From Marinospirillum sp. (lineage in GTDB: Bacteria > Pseudomonadota > Gammaproteobacteria > Pseudomonadales > Halomonadaceae), in contig SKOQ01000212.1 of NCBI GenBank assembly GCA_007119985.1, forward strand, positions 1 through 8,920: DNA of 8,920 nt. The letters run 5' to 3'. Under the pieces are notes generated by a model. That model made no database searches. It saw only the letters and a program-made list of their open reading frames with translations, and was not told the DNA's origin. Positions 1-4,963 of the stretch are shown here, one piece after another; the first letter of the stretch is position 1; the number at the start of each line of letters is the position of its first letter. Made by a program: the position numbers and the translations under genes.

Positions 1-214
1 GATCAATCTGCAGGCTCAGTGCTGTCGCGCCTTCACTCGACAAACCAAGGCTGTCTTTCAGGCCAATCGGCTCTTCAGTGCTCAAACCTTGAATTTCACC
101 GGACGGACTGGCATTCCAGTATTGGCCTGCTAGGGAGACATTCAGCTCCAGGGCATGGGCGCTTGAGGCACCTAAGAGGGAAGTCGCAGCAACAGCTAGA
201 GCCAGAACTCGCAT
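1..214 (-). CDS. Outer-membrane beta-barrel protein, TIGR04219-like (N-terminal part, runs off window)
   Basis: Only the first 71 codons are in the window; the 3' part lies beyond base 1. The translation opens with a clear Sec signal peptide: Arg2, a hydrophobic core of Ala/Leu/Val, and an Ala-His-Ala site, so cleavage is expected after residue 21. The mature start (LELNVSLAGQYWNASPSGEI) and a following D-x-LGL segment resemble the TIGR04219 family of proteobacterial outer-membrane barrel proteins, which begin with an aromatic strand of the form GxYWxxxxSGxI. The role of that family is not well defined; I infer an outer-membrane location only. The ATG at 214-212 is supported by GGAGA at 222-226, seven bases upstream. 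That site and the bases before the ATG form one arm of a hairpin and a T-run (separate entry). The gene lies 86 bases downstream of the fol cluster on the same strand. The family call rests on a short segment. Confidence 0.65.
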   Translation of the reverse strand, partial: MRVLALAVAATSLLGASSAHALELNVSLAGQYWNASPSGEIQGLSTEEPIGLKDSLGLSSEGATALSLQID

Positions 215-256
215 AAAAAAATCTCCGCAATCAAGGATATGAGTAGCGGAGATCTT
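215..256 (-). promoter_or_regulatory. Hairpin plus T-run covering the barrel gene's ribosome binding site
   Basis: On the minus strand, bases 256-246 (AAGATCTCCGC) pair with 228-218 (GCGGAGATTTT): eight perfect pairs, then a G-T wobble and two A-T pairs, closing a 17-base loop. The second arm contains the GGAGA Shine-Dalgarno and runs into a string of seven T that ends at the ATG. It therefore looks like an intrinsic terminator and a ribosome-site lock at once. It could end transcripts coming from the fol genes, act as an attenuator, or hide the ribosome site until something opens it. A weak promoter (TTAACC at 288-293, TATTCA at 265-270, spacing 17) would start RNA just before the stem. The structure is seen in the sequence; the function is inferred. 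Confidence 0.6.
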
Positions 257-300
257 AGCGGCTTTGAATAAGCAATACCAGTGGATCGGTTAAGCTTTGT

Positions 301-564
301 TTAGCCAGTCACAGGATTCAAAAAAAAGAGCAGATATAAGCCTGAAAGCAAGGTGCTCAAACCCAGCGCCACCCAGACAAAAAGCTCGCCAGCATAGTGC
401 TCGGGGGATTGGCGAATGGACCAGAGGGCATAGAGAGCAGCACCGATGGCAAAAGGCAAAAACCAAGGTCCAAAGGGAATCGCCGCAAAAGCAAATAAAA
501 GCGCAATAATCGACCAGTTATGGTTGATACGCGGCTGAGGTTCCTTCTGCTGTTCTTTGATCAT
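301..564 (-). CDS. Small three-helix inner-membrane protein, unknown function
   Basis: The product is an 87-residue protein I do not recognise. After a charged, hydrophilic N-terminus (residues 1-16, rich in Lys, Glu, Gln and Pro) there are three hydrophobic stretches at about 17-31, 33-50 and 61-82, separated by a Pro-rich turn and a short polar loop (RQSPEHYAGE). The N-terminus carries both charges and the loop is mixed, so topology is uncertain. It starts 20 bases after the folX stop, so it is very probably co-transcribed with folE and folX. No good Shine-Dalgarno precedes the ATG (only GAG about 10 bases upstream), which suggests translation linked to folX. Nothing in the sequence ties it to pterin chemistry; a link to the fol genes is by position only. 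It could also be a general small membrane protein carried in the operon. Confidence 0.75.
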   Translation of the reverse strand: MIKEQQKEPQPRINHNWSIIALLFAFAAIPFGPWFLPFAIGAALYALWSIRQSPEHYAGELFVWVALGLSTLLSGLYLLFFLNPVTG

Positions 565-584
565 GATGACAACTCAACAAATAA

Positions 585-983
585 CTAAGAAGAAGCGGCG
601 AGCTGATCTCGCTTCGCGCTGAGCGTAATCGAGACTGAGTCCGAAAAACGCAAAGCATGTGGCTTATCCACCTCTACCTGCGCCCAAAGCACCTGCTGGT
701 GCTCCATGACCAAATCGAGCAATTCACGGGTCAAACGTTCTAAAAGTGCAAAGCGGCCTTGCTCAACATGCTGAATCAACTTTTTGGTGATGGTGCGATA
801 ATTGAGGGCTTCATCGATCTGATTAAAAGCCACTGCGCGATCCGCTGGGTATTTTAACACCACATTGATCACAATATCCTGCTGGTTTTGTATCTCGTCT
901 TCTTTAATTCCGATAAAAGTGCGCAGGCGCAAATTTTTAATCCGGATGGTGGCCAGGGCATCAGCATCACTCAGCGGCATCAT
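585..983 (-). CDS. folX: Dihydroneopterin-triphosphate 2'-epimerase (FolX)
   Basis: FolX converts 7,8-dihydroneopterin triphosphate to dihydromonapterin triphosphate in the cytoplasm, a step toward tetrahydromonapterin, the pterin cofactor used by bacterial phenylalanine hydroxylase. The 132-residue product matches my memory of E. coli FolX (about 120 residues) almost block for block: RIKNLRLRTFIGIKE (residues 14-28), QDIVINV, YPADRA, NYRTITK (61-67), and VEVDKPHALRFSDSVS (103-118) with the conserved Lys107. These blocks separate it from the related aldolase FolB, though aldolase side activity is possible. Two ATG codons are adjacent (983-981 and 980-978). The GAGGA site at 988-992 is only 4 bases from the first but 7 from the second, so the true start may be Met2. 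It lies 75 bases after folE on the same strand. folM, the usual partner reductase gene, is not in the window. Confidence 0.93.
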   Translation of the reverse strand: MMPLSDADALATIRIKNLRLRTFIGIKEDEIQNQQDIVINVVLKYPADRAVAFNQIDEALNYRTITKKLIQHVEQGRFALLERLTRELLDLVMEHQQVLWAQVEVDKPHALRFSDSVSITLSAKRDQLAASS

Positions 984-1058
984 CTATTCCTCTTGATCAT
1001 CTTATGACATGATTTATTCTGGCTGCGCCATCGCTCCACACAGCCACAAGGACAGCGG

Positions 1059-1661
1059 TCATTCCACCAGCTTGAGAAACTCTTGGCGAGTCATCGCCGA
1101 GCTTTTCAGCTGGCCGAGCATGACTGAAGAGCGCATACTGGCACTTTGTTTTTCAACGCCACGCATCATCATACACATATGCTTGGCCTCGATAATCACA
1201 CCGACACCAGCAGCACCGGTCACTTCTTCCACCGCCTCGGCAATCTGTTGCGTCAGCTGCTCCTGAATCTGCAAACGGCGTGCAAAAAGATCCACAATGC
1301 GCGCAAATTTAGACAAGCCCAAAACCTTGCCTTGAGGGAGATAACCGATATGGCAATGACCAATAAAAGGCAGTAGGTGGTGTTCGCACATCGAGTAGAA
1401 TTCGATATTCTTCACCACCACCAGTTCATCTGCACTGGAGCTGAACACCGCGCCGTTGGTGACTTCATCCAAGGTTTGGCGATAGCCCTTGGTCATATAA
1501 TTCATCGCCTTGGCAGCGCGCTTTGGCGTATCCAATAGGCCTTCTCGCTGCGGATCTTCACCCAGCTGAACCAACAGCTGCTCGTAAAGAGGCGTAATGC
1601 CTTCAATTCTTTGTGCATCGGCATTGAGGTTGAGGATTTCATTGGGCGTTGGCAGCGTCAT
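1059..1661 (-). CDS. folE: GTP cyclohydrolase I (FolE)
   Basis: FolE hydrolyses GTP to 7,8-dihydroneopterin triphosphate and formate, the first step of folate and monapterin synthesis, acting as a cytoplasmic decamer. The 200-residue product is of normal family length. The Zn site is intact: Cys92 and His95 in SMCEHHLLPF (residues 90-99), and Cys163 in AKHMCMMMRG (159-168), matching Cys110, His113 and Cys181 of E. coli FolE. The catalytic histidines His94 and His161 are present, as are the YLPQGKVLGLSK segment (107-118) and the family ARRLQIQEQLT helix (127-137). This is the Zn-dependent type I enzyme, not the FolE2 (type IB) form. AAGG at 1670-1673 lies 8 bases before the ATG. folX and a small membrane protein follow on the same strand, so this is the first gene of the cluster. 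Confidence 0.97.
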   Translation of the reverse strand: MTLPTPNEILNLNADAQRIEGITPLYEQLLVQLGEDPQREGLLDTPKRAAKAMNYMTKGYRQTLDEVTNGAVFSSSADELVVVKNIEFYSMCEHHLLPFIGHCHIGYLPQGKVLGLSKFARIVDLFARRLQIQEQLTQQIAEAVEEVTGAAGVGVIIEAKHMCMMMRGVEKQSASMRSSVMLGQLKSSAMTRQEFLKLVE

Positions 1662-1749
1662 CTCTTATACCTTGTTCGTTCTTGGTACAACTACTGTATA
1701 TGTTTTACCTGGCAAGAGCCAGCCTTTTTCTGACTAAAAGAGTCGGGTT

Positions 1750-1758
1750 ATTCTATCA
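1750..1758 (-). promoter_or_regulatory. Possible extended -10 promoter of the fol operon
   Basis: On the minus strand the bases read TGATAGAAT, that is TG, one base, and a five-of-six match to TATAAT. This is an extended -10 element that can work without a good -35, and none is visible. The predicted start near 1743 gives an ~80-base leader to folE, which contains two small hairpins (1709-1722, stem CTGGC/GCCAG; 1732-1744, stem GACT/AGTC). The prediction is by motif only. Confidence 0.35.
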
Positions 1759-1848
1759 TCATTGCTTATGCACTTGGTGAGACACAGAAACTCAGCCAAT
1801 AGGTTAACAGATGCGTCAAATTGACATGAAACATCACGCGCTGGTGTT

Positions 1849-1857
1849 TGCTATAAT
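1849..1857 (+). promoter_or_regulatory. Extended -10 promoter for the exported four-cysteine protein
   Basis: TGCTATAAT gives TG, one base, and a perfect TATAAT: a strong extended -10 box. The predicted start is near 1864, leaving a leader of about 35 bases to the ATG at 1899. A perfect TTGACA at 1821-1826 is 25 bases away, too far to be its -35. The -35 zone is instead filled by an imperfect 21-base dyad at 1829-1849 (AAACATCA, five bases, TGGTGTTT), a possible operator. Confidence 0.6.
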
Positions 1858-1898
1858 CGGGCGATCTTTATTCACCATTCACCGAACTGGATTGAATC

Positions 1899-2408
1899 AT
1901 GAAAAAAATTGCAACAAGCCTTCTTCTTGCCAGTTGTTCTTTTGGTCTTCTCGCTGACACCAGCCTTCCGCTCGCAGCCGGTTTGCAACTTGAAGGGGAG
2001 GTATTGAGCCAAGTCCATCTCAGTGATGGGCAACATAAAGAGAATGTTTGGTTTTCGATCAACACCAGCCAAGTACAAGGCAGCTCGAGCGAATCCCTTT
2101 CTAACTGCATCCTGACCAGCCACCTGAGCCTACAGCAAGGCAGCTTGCAAGCCCAACCCCAGCAACTACGCTGCATTACACTTGAAGGCGAGGTCTTCAC
2201 CAGCCCAGCTGGATTTCCGGCTCGCTTGAATCTGGCAACAGCGGATGTCTGTACTTCTTCTGGTAGCAGCTGCACACAGGTGACACTACAGCCTCAAGCC
2301 ACCTATCTGTTTCAGCTCAGTGCCAATACTCAGCTCAATGCCGAGTATAACGCCACACGCGAGCTGAACCGTATGCGCTTAGAGCTAGAGCCTGATCAAG
2401 CACCTTGA
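1899..2408 (+). CDS. Exported protein with four cysteines, unknown function
   Basis: I do not recognise this 169-residue protein. It has a short signal peptide (Lys2-Lys3, then a hydrophobic core to about residue 19) with a likely cut after Ala19, giving a periplasmic or outer-membrane-associated mature protein of about 150 residues. LASC at residues 10-13 also matches a lipobox, but the signal would be shorter than usual for lipoproteins, so ordinary cleavage is favoured. The mature part has four cysteines, Cys70, Cys92, Cys118 and Cys125, enough for two disulphide bonds, and is rich in Ser, Gln and Leu with alternating patterns that suggest beta strands. The C-terminus (about 146-169) is charged and Glu/Arg rich. 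The Shine-Dalgarno is weak (GGA about 9 bases upstream), but the promoter is good and a terminator follows 22 bases after the stop, so it is a single-gene unit. It is convergent with mltC; that does not indicate a shared role. Confidence 0.8.
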   Translation: MKKIATSLLLASCSFGLLADTSLPLAAGLQLEGEVLSQVHLSDGQHKENVWFSINTSQVQGSSSESLSNCILTSHLSLQQGSLQAQPQQLRCITLEGEVFTSPAGFPARLNLATADVCTSSGSSCTQVTLQPQATYLFQLSANTQLNAEYNATRELNRMRLELEPDQAP

Positions 2409-2429
2409 TCTCGCCCTCGCCTCTCGCTC

Positions 2430-2454
2430 ACCCCAGCCATCGCTGGGGTTTTTT
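2430..2454 (+). terminator. Intrinsic terminator after the exported protein gene
   Basis: CCCCAGC (2431-2437) and GCTGGGG (2442-2448) form a perfect 7-bp stem with a CATC loop, followed by six T (2449-2454). It lies 22 bases after the stop. There is no T-run on the other strand, so it should not work well for the convergent mltC. Confidence 0.9.
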
Positions 2455-2498
2455 GTGCTTTAGAAACAAGAGCGCGAGCGCATGAGCTCAAATTGCTG

Positions 2499-4016
2499 CT
2501 AACGTGCAGCCAAAGCCCGATAGCGCTGCTGAGCCTCAGTTACTTTACGGATATACCCACGGGCTTCGGCCGCAGGGTGGTTGTGGTGCAAGCGGTGATA
2601 GACCTGCTCAGGTGTGAGCTGATTAATGACCTGCACTGCTTGGCGGCGATCCGAGTGGAAGGTCCGCAGCACATTGCCCGCACCGCCGTTGTAACCCGAG
2701 ATAATCGCGTACTCACGCGACAGCGGGTGAGTAATATCTTTCAAATAAATATCGCGCAAGATCGACAAATAGGCTGCCCCCATATCGATATTATTAGCGG
2801 GGTTAAACAGGTAGTCTCGCGTTGGTTGATCATTGCGCTGTTTAATACGCTGAAACACATCACGCCCCGCCGTTGAGGGAACGATCTGCATCAGACCATA
2901 GGCTGGGATATGGCTGGTGGCGTAGGGGTTGAAATGGCTTTCTGTTTCCATAATCGCGTAGATCAGCGTTTCATCCACGTTATAACGCTGGCTGGCCTGA
3001 CGCACTAAACTTTCAAACTGCTGACCACGCACTTGCGTGTGATTTTCTACTAGAGGAATTTCTACCCGATAGATGGTACGCCCATCGCGCTGTACTTCTT
3101 GCAGCTGATTCTCAACCAAATAATCCGCATAGCGATTGGCGCGCCACTCCCAGCGCACGGGCACACCTTCATGATCCAACACCTGGCCAGCCAGCAAGGC
3201 AGGACCACTATAGCTGATAGCACGATCTGAATAGATCTCTGGATTTTCTGCATCAAAAGGCGTCAAGAGAGTGGTCACGATGGCTTCTCTGAGTCTTTCG
3301 CGCGGCTGGTTAGGGTCAAGTGTTTCGACCACCACACGCCCTTGATCAAAATCCATCGCGCCACGACTTTGGAAGGCATCCGTGTACTTGACAAACTGGT
3401 GTGCATTGGTTGCCGTGGTCGCCGCCTCGCCCCAGCGCTGACGGACTTGCTGCTGAAGCTCACTCAGCCGCTGCTGATACTGACGCAGCTCTTGCTCAAG
3501 CGATTGAATGGTTTCTTGATGGCCTTGTAAGTCCTGCGCCAGATTAGGGTAGCGCGCCAGCCAGCTGGGCGTCTCTTCCTCAGTAGGCTGAGACTCACGC
3601 TGTGATGCAGCAGCCGGCAGGGGAGCCAAGACCGCTGGCACACTGGAGGTGGCCGCCGAAGCTGCGGGTGGCGTCGGTGTCAGATCAGGGCGTGGGAGGC
3701 TGATTACCTCGATCTCGGCATCATCACCTAAGGGCACACCCTGCTGCGGATTGGCAGGCAGCACCTGCACCCGCGTGACAGGGGCGGCAGCCGGAATGGG
3801 TTGAGGGGCCTGTGTCGGCGCTGGCCGCGCAGCAGGGGGAGATTGAGGACGATCGACAGCGCGCGGCACAGCCGGACTATGCATGGCACCTGTCGGTCCT
3901 TCTACTCGACCCACCGCAACATGCCCTGAAGTACCGTGATTAACACCTCCCTGACACCCCACCAATAACAAGCTGACCGACACACCCAGCCAACGCCACT
4001 GACGACTCCGCCTCAC
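2499..4016 (-). CDS. mltC: Membrane-bound lytic murein transglycosylase C (MltC), with long spacer
   Basis: MltC cleaves the MurNAc-GlcNAc bond of peptidoglycan to leave a 1,6-anhydro end, working from the inner face of the outer membrane. The 505-residue product has a lipoprotein signal with lipobox LVGC, lipid on Cys21, and Gln22, which favours outer-membrane sorting. A Pro/Ala/Gln-rich low-complexity stretch (about 50-140) and a predicted coiled coil (about 160-196, Leu/Gln heptads) follow. Then comes the MltC N-domain (about 207-335, with FVKYTDAFQSR and VRWEWRANRYADYL) and the SLT domain (about 336-500) with catalytic Glu359 in METESHFNPYA, YGLMQI (373-378), GYNGGAG (441-447) and AEARGYIRKV. 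E. coli MltC is about 359 residues, so the spacer is the main difference. The start is GTG (4016-4014), set by AAGGAG at 4025-4030 with 8-base spacing; an ATG within that site leads at once to a stop in another frame. Confidence 0.93.
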   Translation of the reverse strand: MRRSRQWRWLGVSVSLLLVGCQGGVNHGTSGHVAVGRVEGPTGAMHSPAVPRAVDRPQSPPAARPAPTQAPQPIPAAAPVTRVQVLPANPQQGVPLGDDAEIEVISLPRPDLTPTPPAASAATSSVPAVLAPLPAAASQRESQPTEEETPSWLARYPNLAQDLQGHQETIQSLEQELRQYQQRLSELQQQVRQRWGEAATTATNAHQFVKYTDAFQSRGAMDFDQGRVVVETLDPNQPRERLREAIVTTLLTPFDAENPEIYSDRAISYSGPALLAGQVLDHEGVPVRWEWRANRYADYLVENQLQEVQRDGRTIYRVEIPLVENHTQVRGQQFESLVRQASQRYNVDETLIYAIMETESHFNPYATSHIPAYGLMQIVPSTAGRDVFQRIKQRNDQPTRDYLFNPANNIDMGAAYLSILRDIYLKDITHPLSREYAIISGYNGGAGNVLRTFHSDRRQAVQVINQLTPEQVYHRLHHNHPAAEARGYIRKVTEAQQRYRALAAR

Positions 4017-4132
4017 AATAACATCTCCTTGGACTGCCCATAGGGGCTTGACCGCTGATTCAGAGTTGACTCACCGAGTCGAAGCCGAGGACCAATAGAG
4101 GCCCTCTCCCCCGACCTTGCTATAAACGCGCG

Positions 4133-4138
4133 ATTATA
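4133..4138 (-). promoter_or_regulatory. Possible -10 box of the mltC promoter
   Basis: The minus strand carries a perfect TATAAT here, about 117 bases before the mltC GTG. A second -10-like TATAGC follows at 4119-4124. No convincing -35 sits 16-18 bases upstream of either, so strength is uncertain. Confidence 0.35.
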
Positions 4139-4149
4139 AACCAAAGAAC

Positions 4150-4178
4150 AAGACAAGCGCCCAAGGCTGATCTAAAAT
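4150..4178 (+). promoter_or_regulatory. Possible promoter for the 155-residue orphan gene
   Basis: AAGACA (4150-4155, four of six) and TAAAAT (4173-4178, five of six) are 17 bases apart. A start near 4185 would leave a leader of about 120 bases before the ATG at 4309. The 292-base region 4017-4308 otherwise holds the mltC promoter candidates and three copies of CTGATC (4167, 4201 and 4212), the last two one helical turn apart; I see no gene in it. Confidence 0.35.
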
Positions 4179-4308
4179 CTTTGTAAACAAAAGCAACAGA
4201 CTGATCGGTCGCTGATCAACAAGTGAAGTTTTTTGCTGTGCGGCCGATACCTAAGACTCTGACTGCCCTGCTTCCGATCATGCAGCGGCCTTGATCTTGG
4301 ATAGAATA

Positions 4309-4776
4309 ATGGTCATTCACGCCCCGCACTTACAGCCCAGCTTCACCAGCTTAGCACGCCCTAAGCCCTCGACGACTTTGCAAACGGCTTCTGCTTTTGC
4401 AACCGAACTCAAGGCAGCTTCGCCTGCGGCGGCACGTCAAGAAGTCCAAACCACCCCCTTAGCCCCCCAGCAAGAGAACGAAGCACTGTTCTGGTCTCAG
4501 CTGGCCTTCAGTGATACTGAGGCAAAGGAAAATCAAGAAGAAGAGAGCCCTGTTCTCGACTACCGCACCAACGAAAAGCAATTTCGTCCCCCGCTCCCAA
4601 TCAGTTTTGATTTTGGCATACCACGCCCCCGCTCCGTTGCGGTCATGATGCGCCATCCCATTGTTGGCAACGAGCCACCGGCAAGTCGTGCGCAAGCAAT
4701 CCTTGAAACCTTGCAACTGGCCGCAACCGATCGCCTCCCCTACTTCAAGGGTGCTGGTTTTTATGTCGCGGCCTAA
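4309..4776 (+). CDS. Orphan protein, mostly disordered, unknown function
   Basis: This 155-residue protein is not one I recognise. The frame can be opened from a TTG at 4291, but the ATG at 4309 is preferred because GGA at 4299-4301 is 7 bases upstream of it. No signal peptide, membrane segment or known motif is visible. The first ~90 residues are rich in Ala, Pro, Thr, Ser, Gln and Glu and look unstructured, with an acidic patch around residues 70-81 (Glu/Asp-rich). The second half is more ordered: a Pro/Phe-rich stretch (RPPLPISFDFGIPRPRS, about 93-109) and a probable helix with Ala/Leu/Gln (about 127-141), ending in an aromatic Gly-rich tail (YFKGAGFYVAA). Codon choice looks like the neighbouring genes, which supports real coding. 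It is divergent from mltC and 187 bases ahead of the dehydrogenase gene, with no obvious terminator between. Its role cannot be assigned from context. Confidence 0.65.
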   Translation: MVIHAPHLQPSFTSLARPKPSTTLQTASAFATELKAASPAAARQEVQTTPLAPQQENEALFWSQLAFSDTEAKENQEEESPVLDYRTNEKQFRPPLPISFDFGIPRPRSVAVMMRHPIVGNEPPASRAQAILETLQLAATDRLPYFKGAGFYVAA

Positions 4777-4860
4777 TCAGCCTGCTTTATACTCGAACGC
4801 CCTCACCCCTGCTTCCCCTTCTTACCCGCCTTGGCGACAAACACGGATGATCAATTCGGC

Positions 4861-4889
4861 TTGACACTGCCTTGAATATCGCCTAAGTT
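4861..4889 (+). promoter_or_regulatory. Promoter of the first acyl-CoA dehydrogenase gene
   Basis: A perfect TTGACA (4861-4866) is followed after 17 bases by TAAGTT (4884-4889), a poor -10 with three of six matches. The predicted start near 4896 lies inside the palindrome described next, which fits a promoter closed by a repressor. A second reading, TTGAAT (4872-4877) with CATACG (4895-4900), also gives 17-base spacing and also overlaps the palindrome. Confidence 0.5.
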
Positions 4890-4906
4890 TCAAACATACG
4901 TTTGAA
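4889..4906 (+). promoter_or_regulatory. PsrA-type operator palindrome
   Basis: TTCAAAC, four bases (ATAC) and GTTTGAA form a perfect inverted repeat. It contains CAAAC-N4-GTTTG, the form described for PsrA, a TetR-family regulator in pseudomonads that senses long-chain fatty acyl ligands and represses beta-oxidation genes. It overlaps the -10/start zone of the dehydrogenase promoter, as expected for repression relieved by fatty acids. The palindrome is seen; the regulator's identity is inferred, and psrA itself is not in the window. Confidence 0.75.
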
Positions 4907-4963
4907 CACTCAGCTCAACGTAGCTAAACAAACAATAACGAGTCTACCCTGTGAGGTCTTTCT

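Noticed and set aside
1692..1711. LexA-like site TACTGTATAT upstream of folE
   Set aside because: The first half is a perfect LexA half-site, but the second half (GTTTTACCTG) lacks the CAG at the required spacing, and folE is not a known SOS gene.
1709..1730. Plus-strand terminator-like CTGGC-AAGA-GCCAG followed by TTTTT
   Set aside because: The stem has only five pairs, two C separate it from the T-run, and there is no plus-strand gene upstream for it to terminate.
1821..1857. TTGACA and TATAAT as one classic promoter
   Set aside because: The spacing is 25 bases; sigma-70 needs about 16-18. The TG before TATAAT explains the promoter better.
1868..2275. Antisense open frame under the exported protein gene
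   Set aside because: It has no recognisable domain or ribosome site, and the opposite strand has a signal peptide, promoter and terminator in place.
2461..2498. GAGC/GCTC inverted repeat as a terminator for mltC
   Set aside because: The stem is only four pairs with a variable loop and no T-run follows on the minus strand.
4291..4308. TTG start extending the orphan protein by six residues
   Set aside because: The ATG at 4309 has GGA seven bases upstream, and nothing supports initiation at the TTG.
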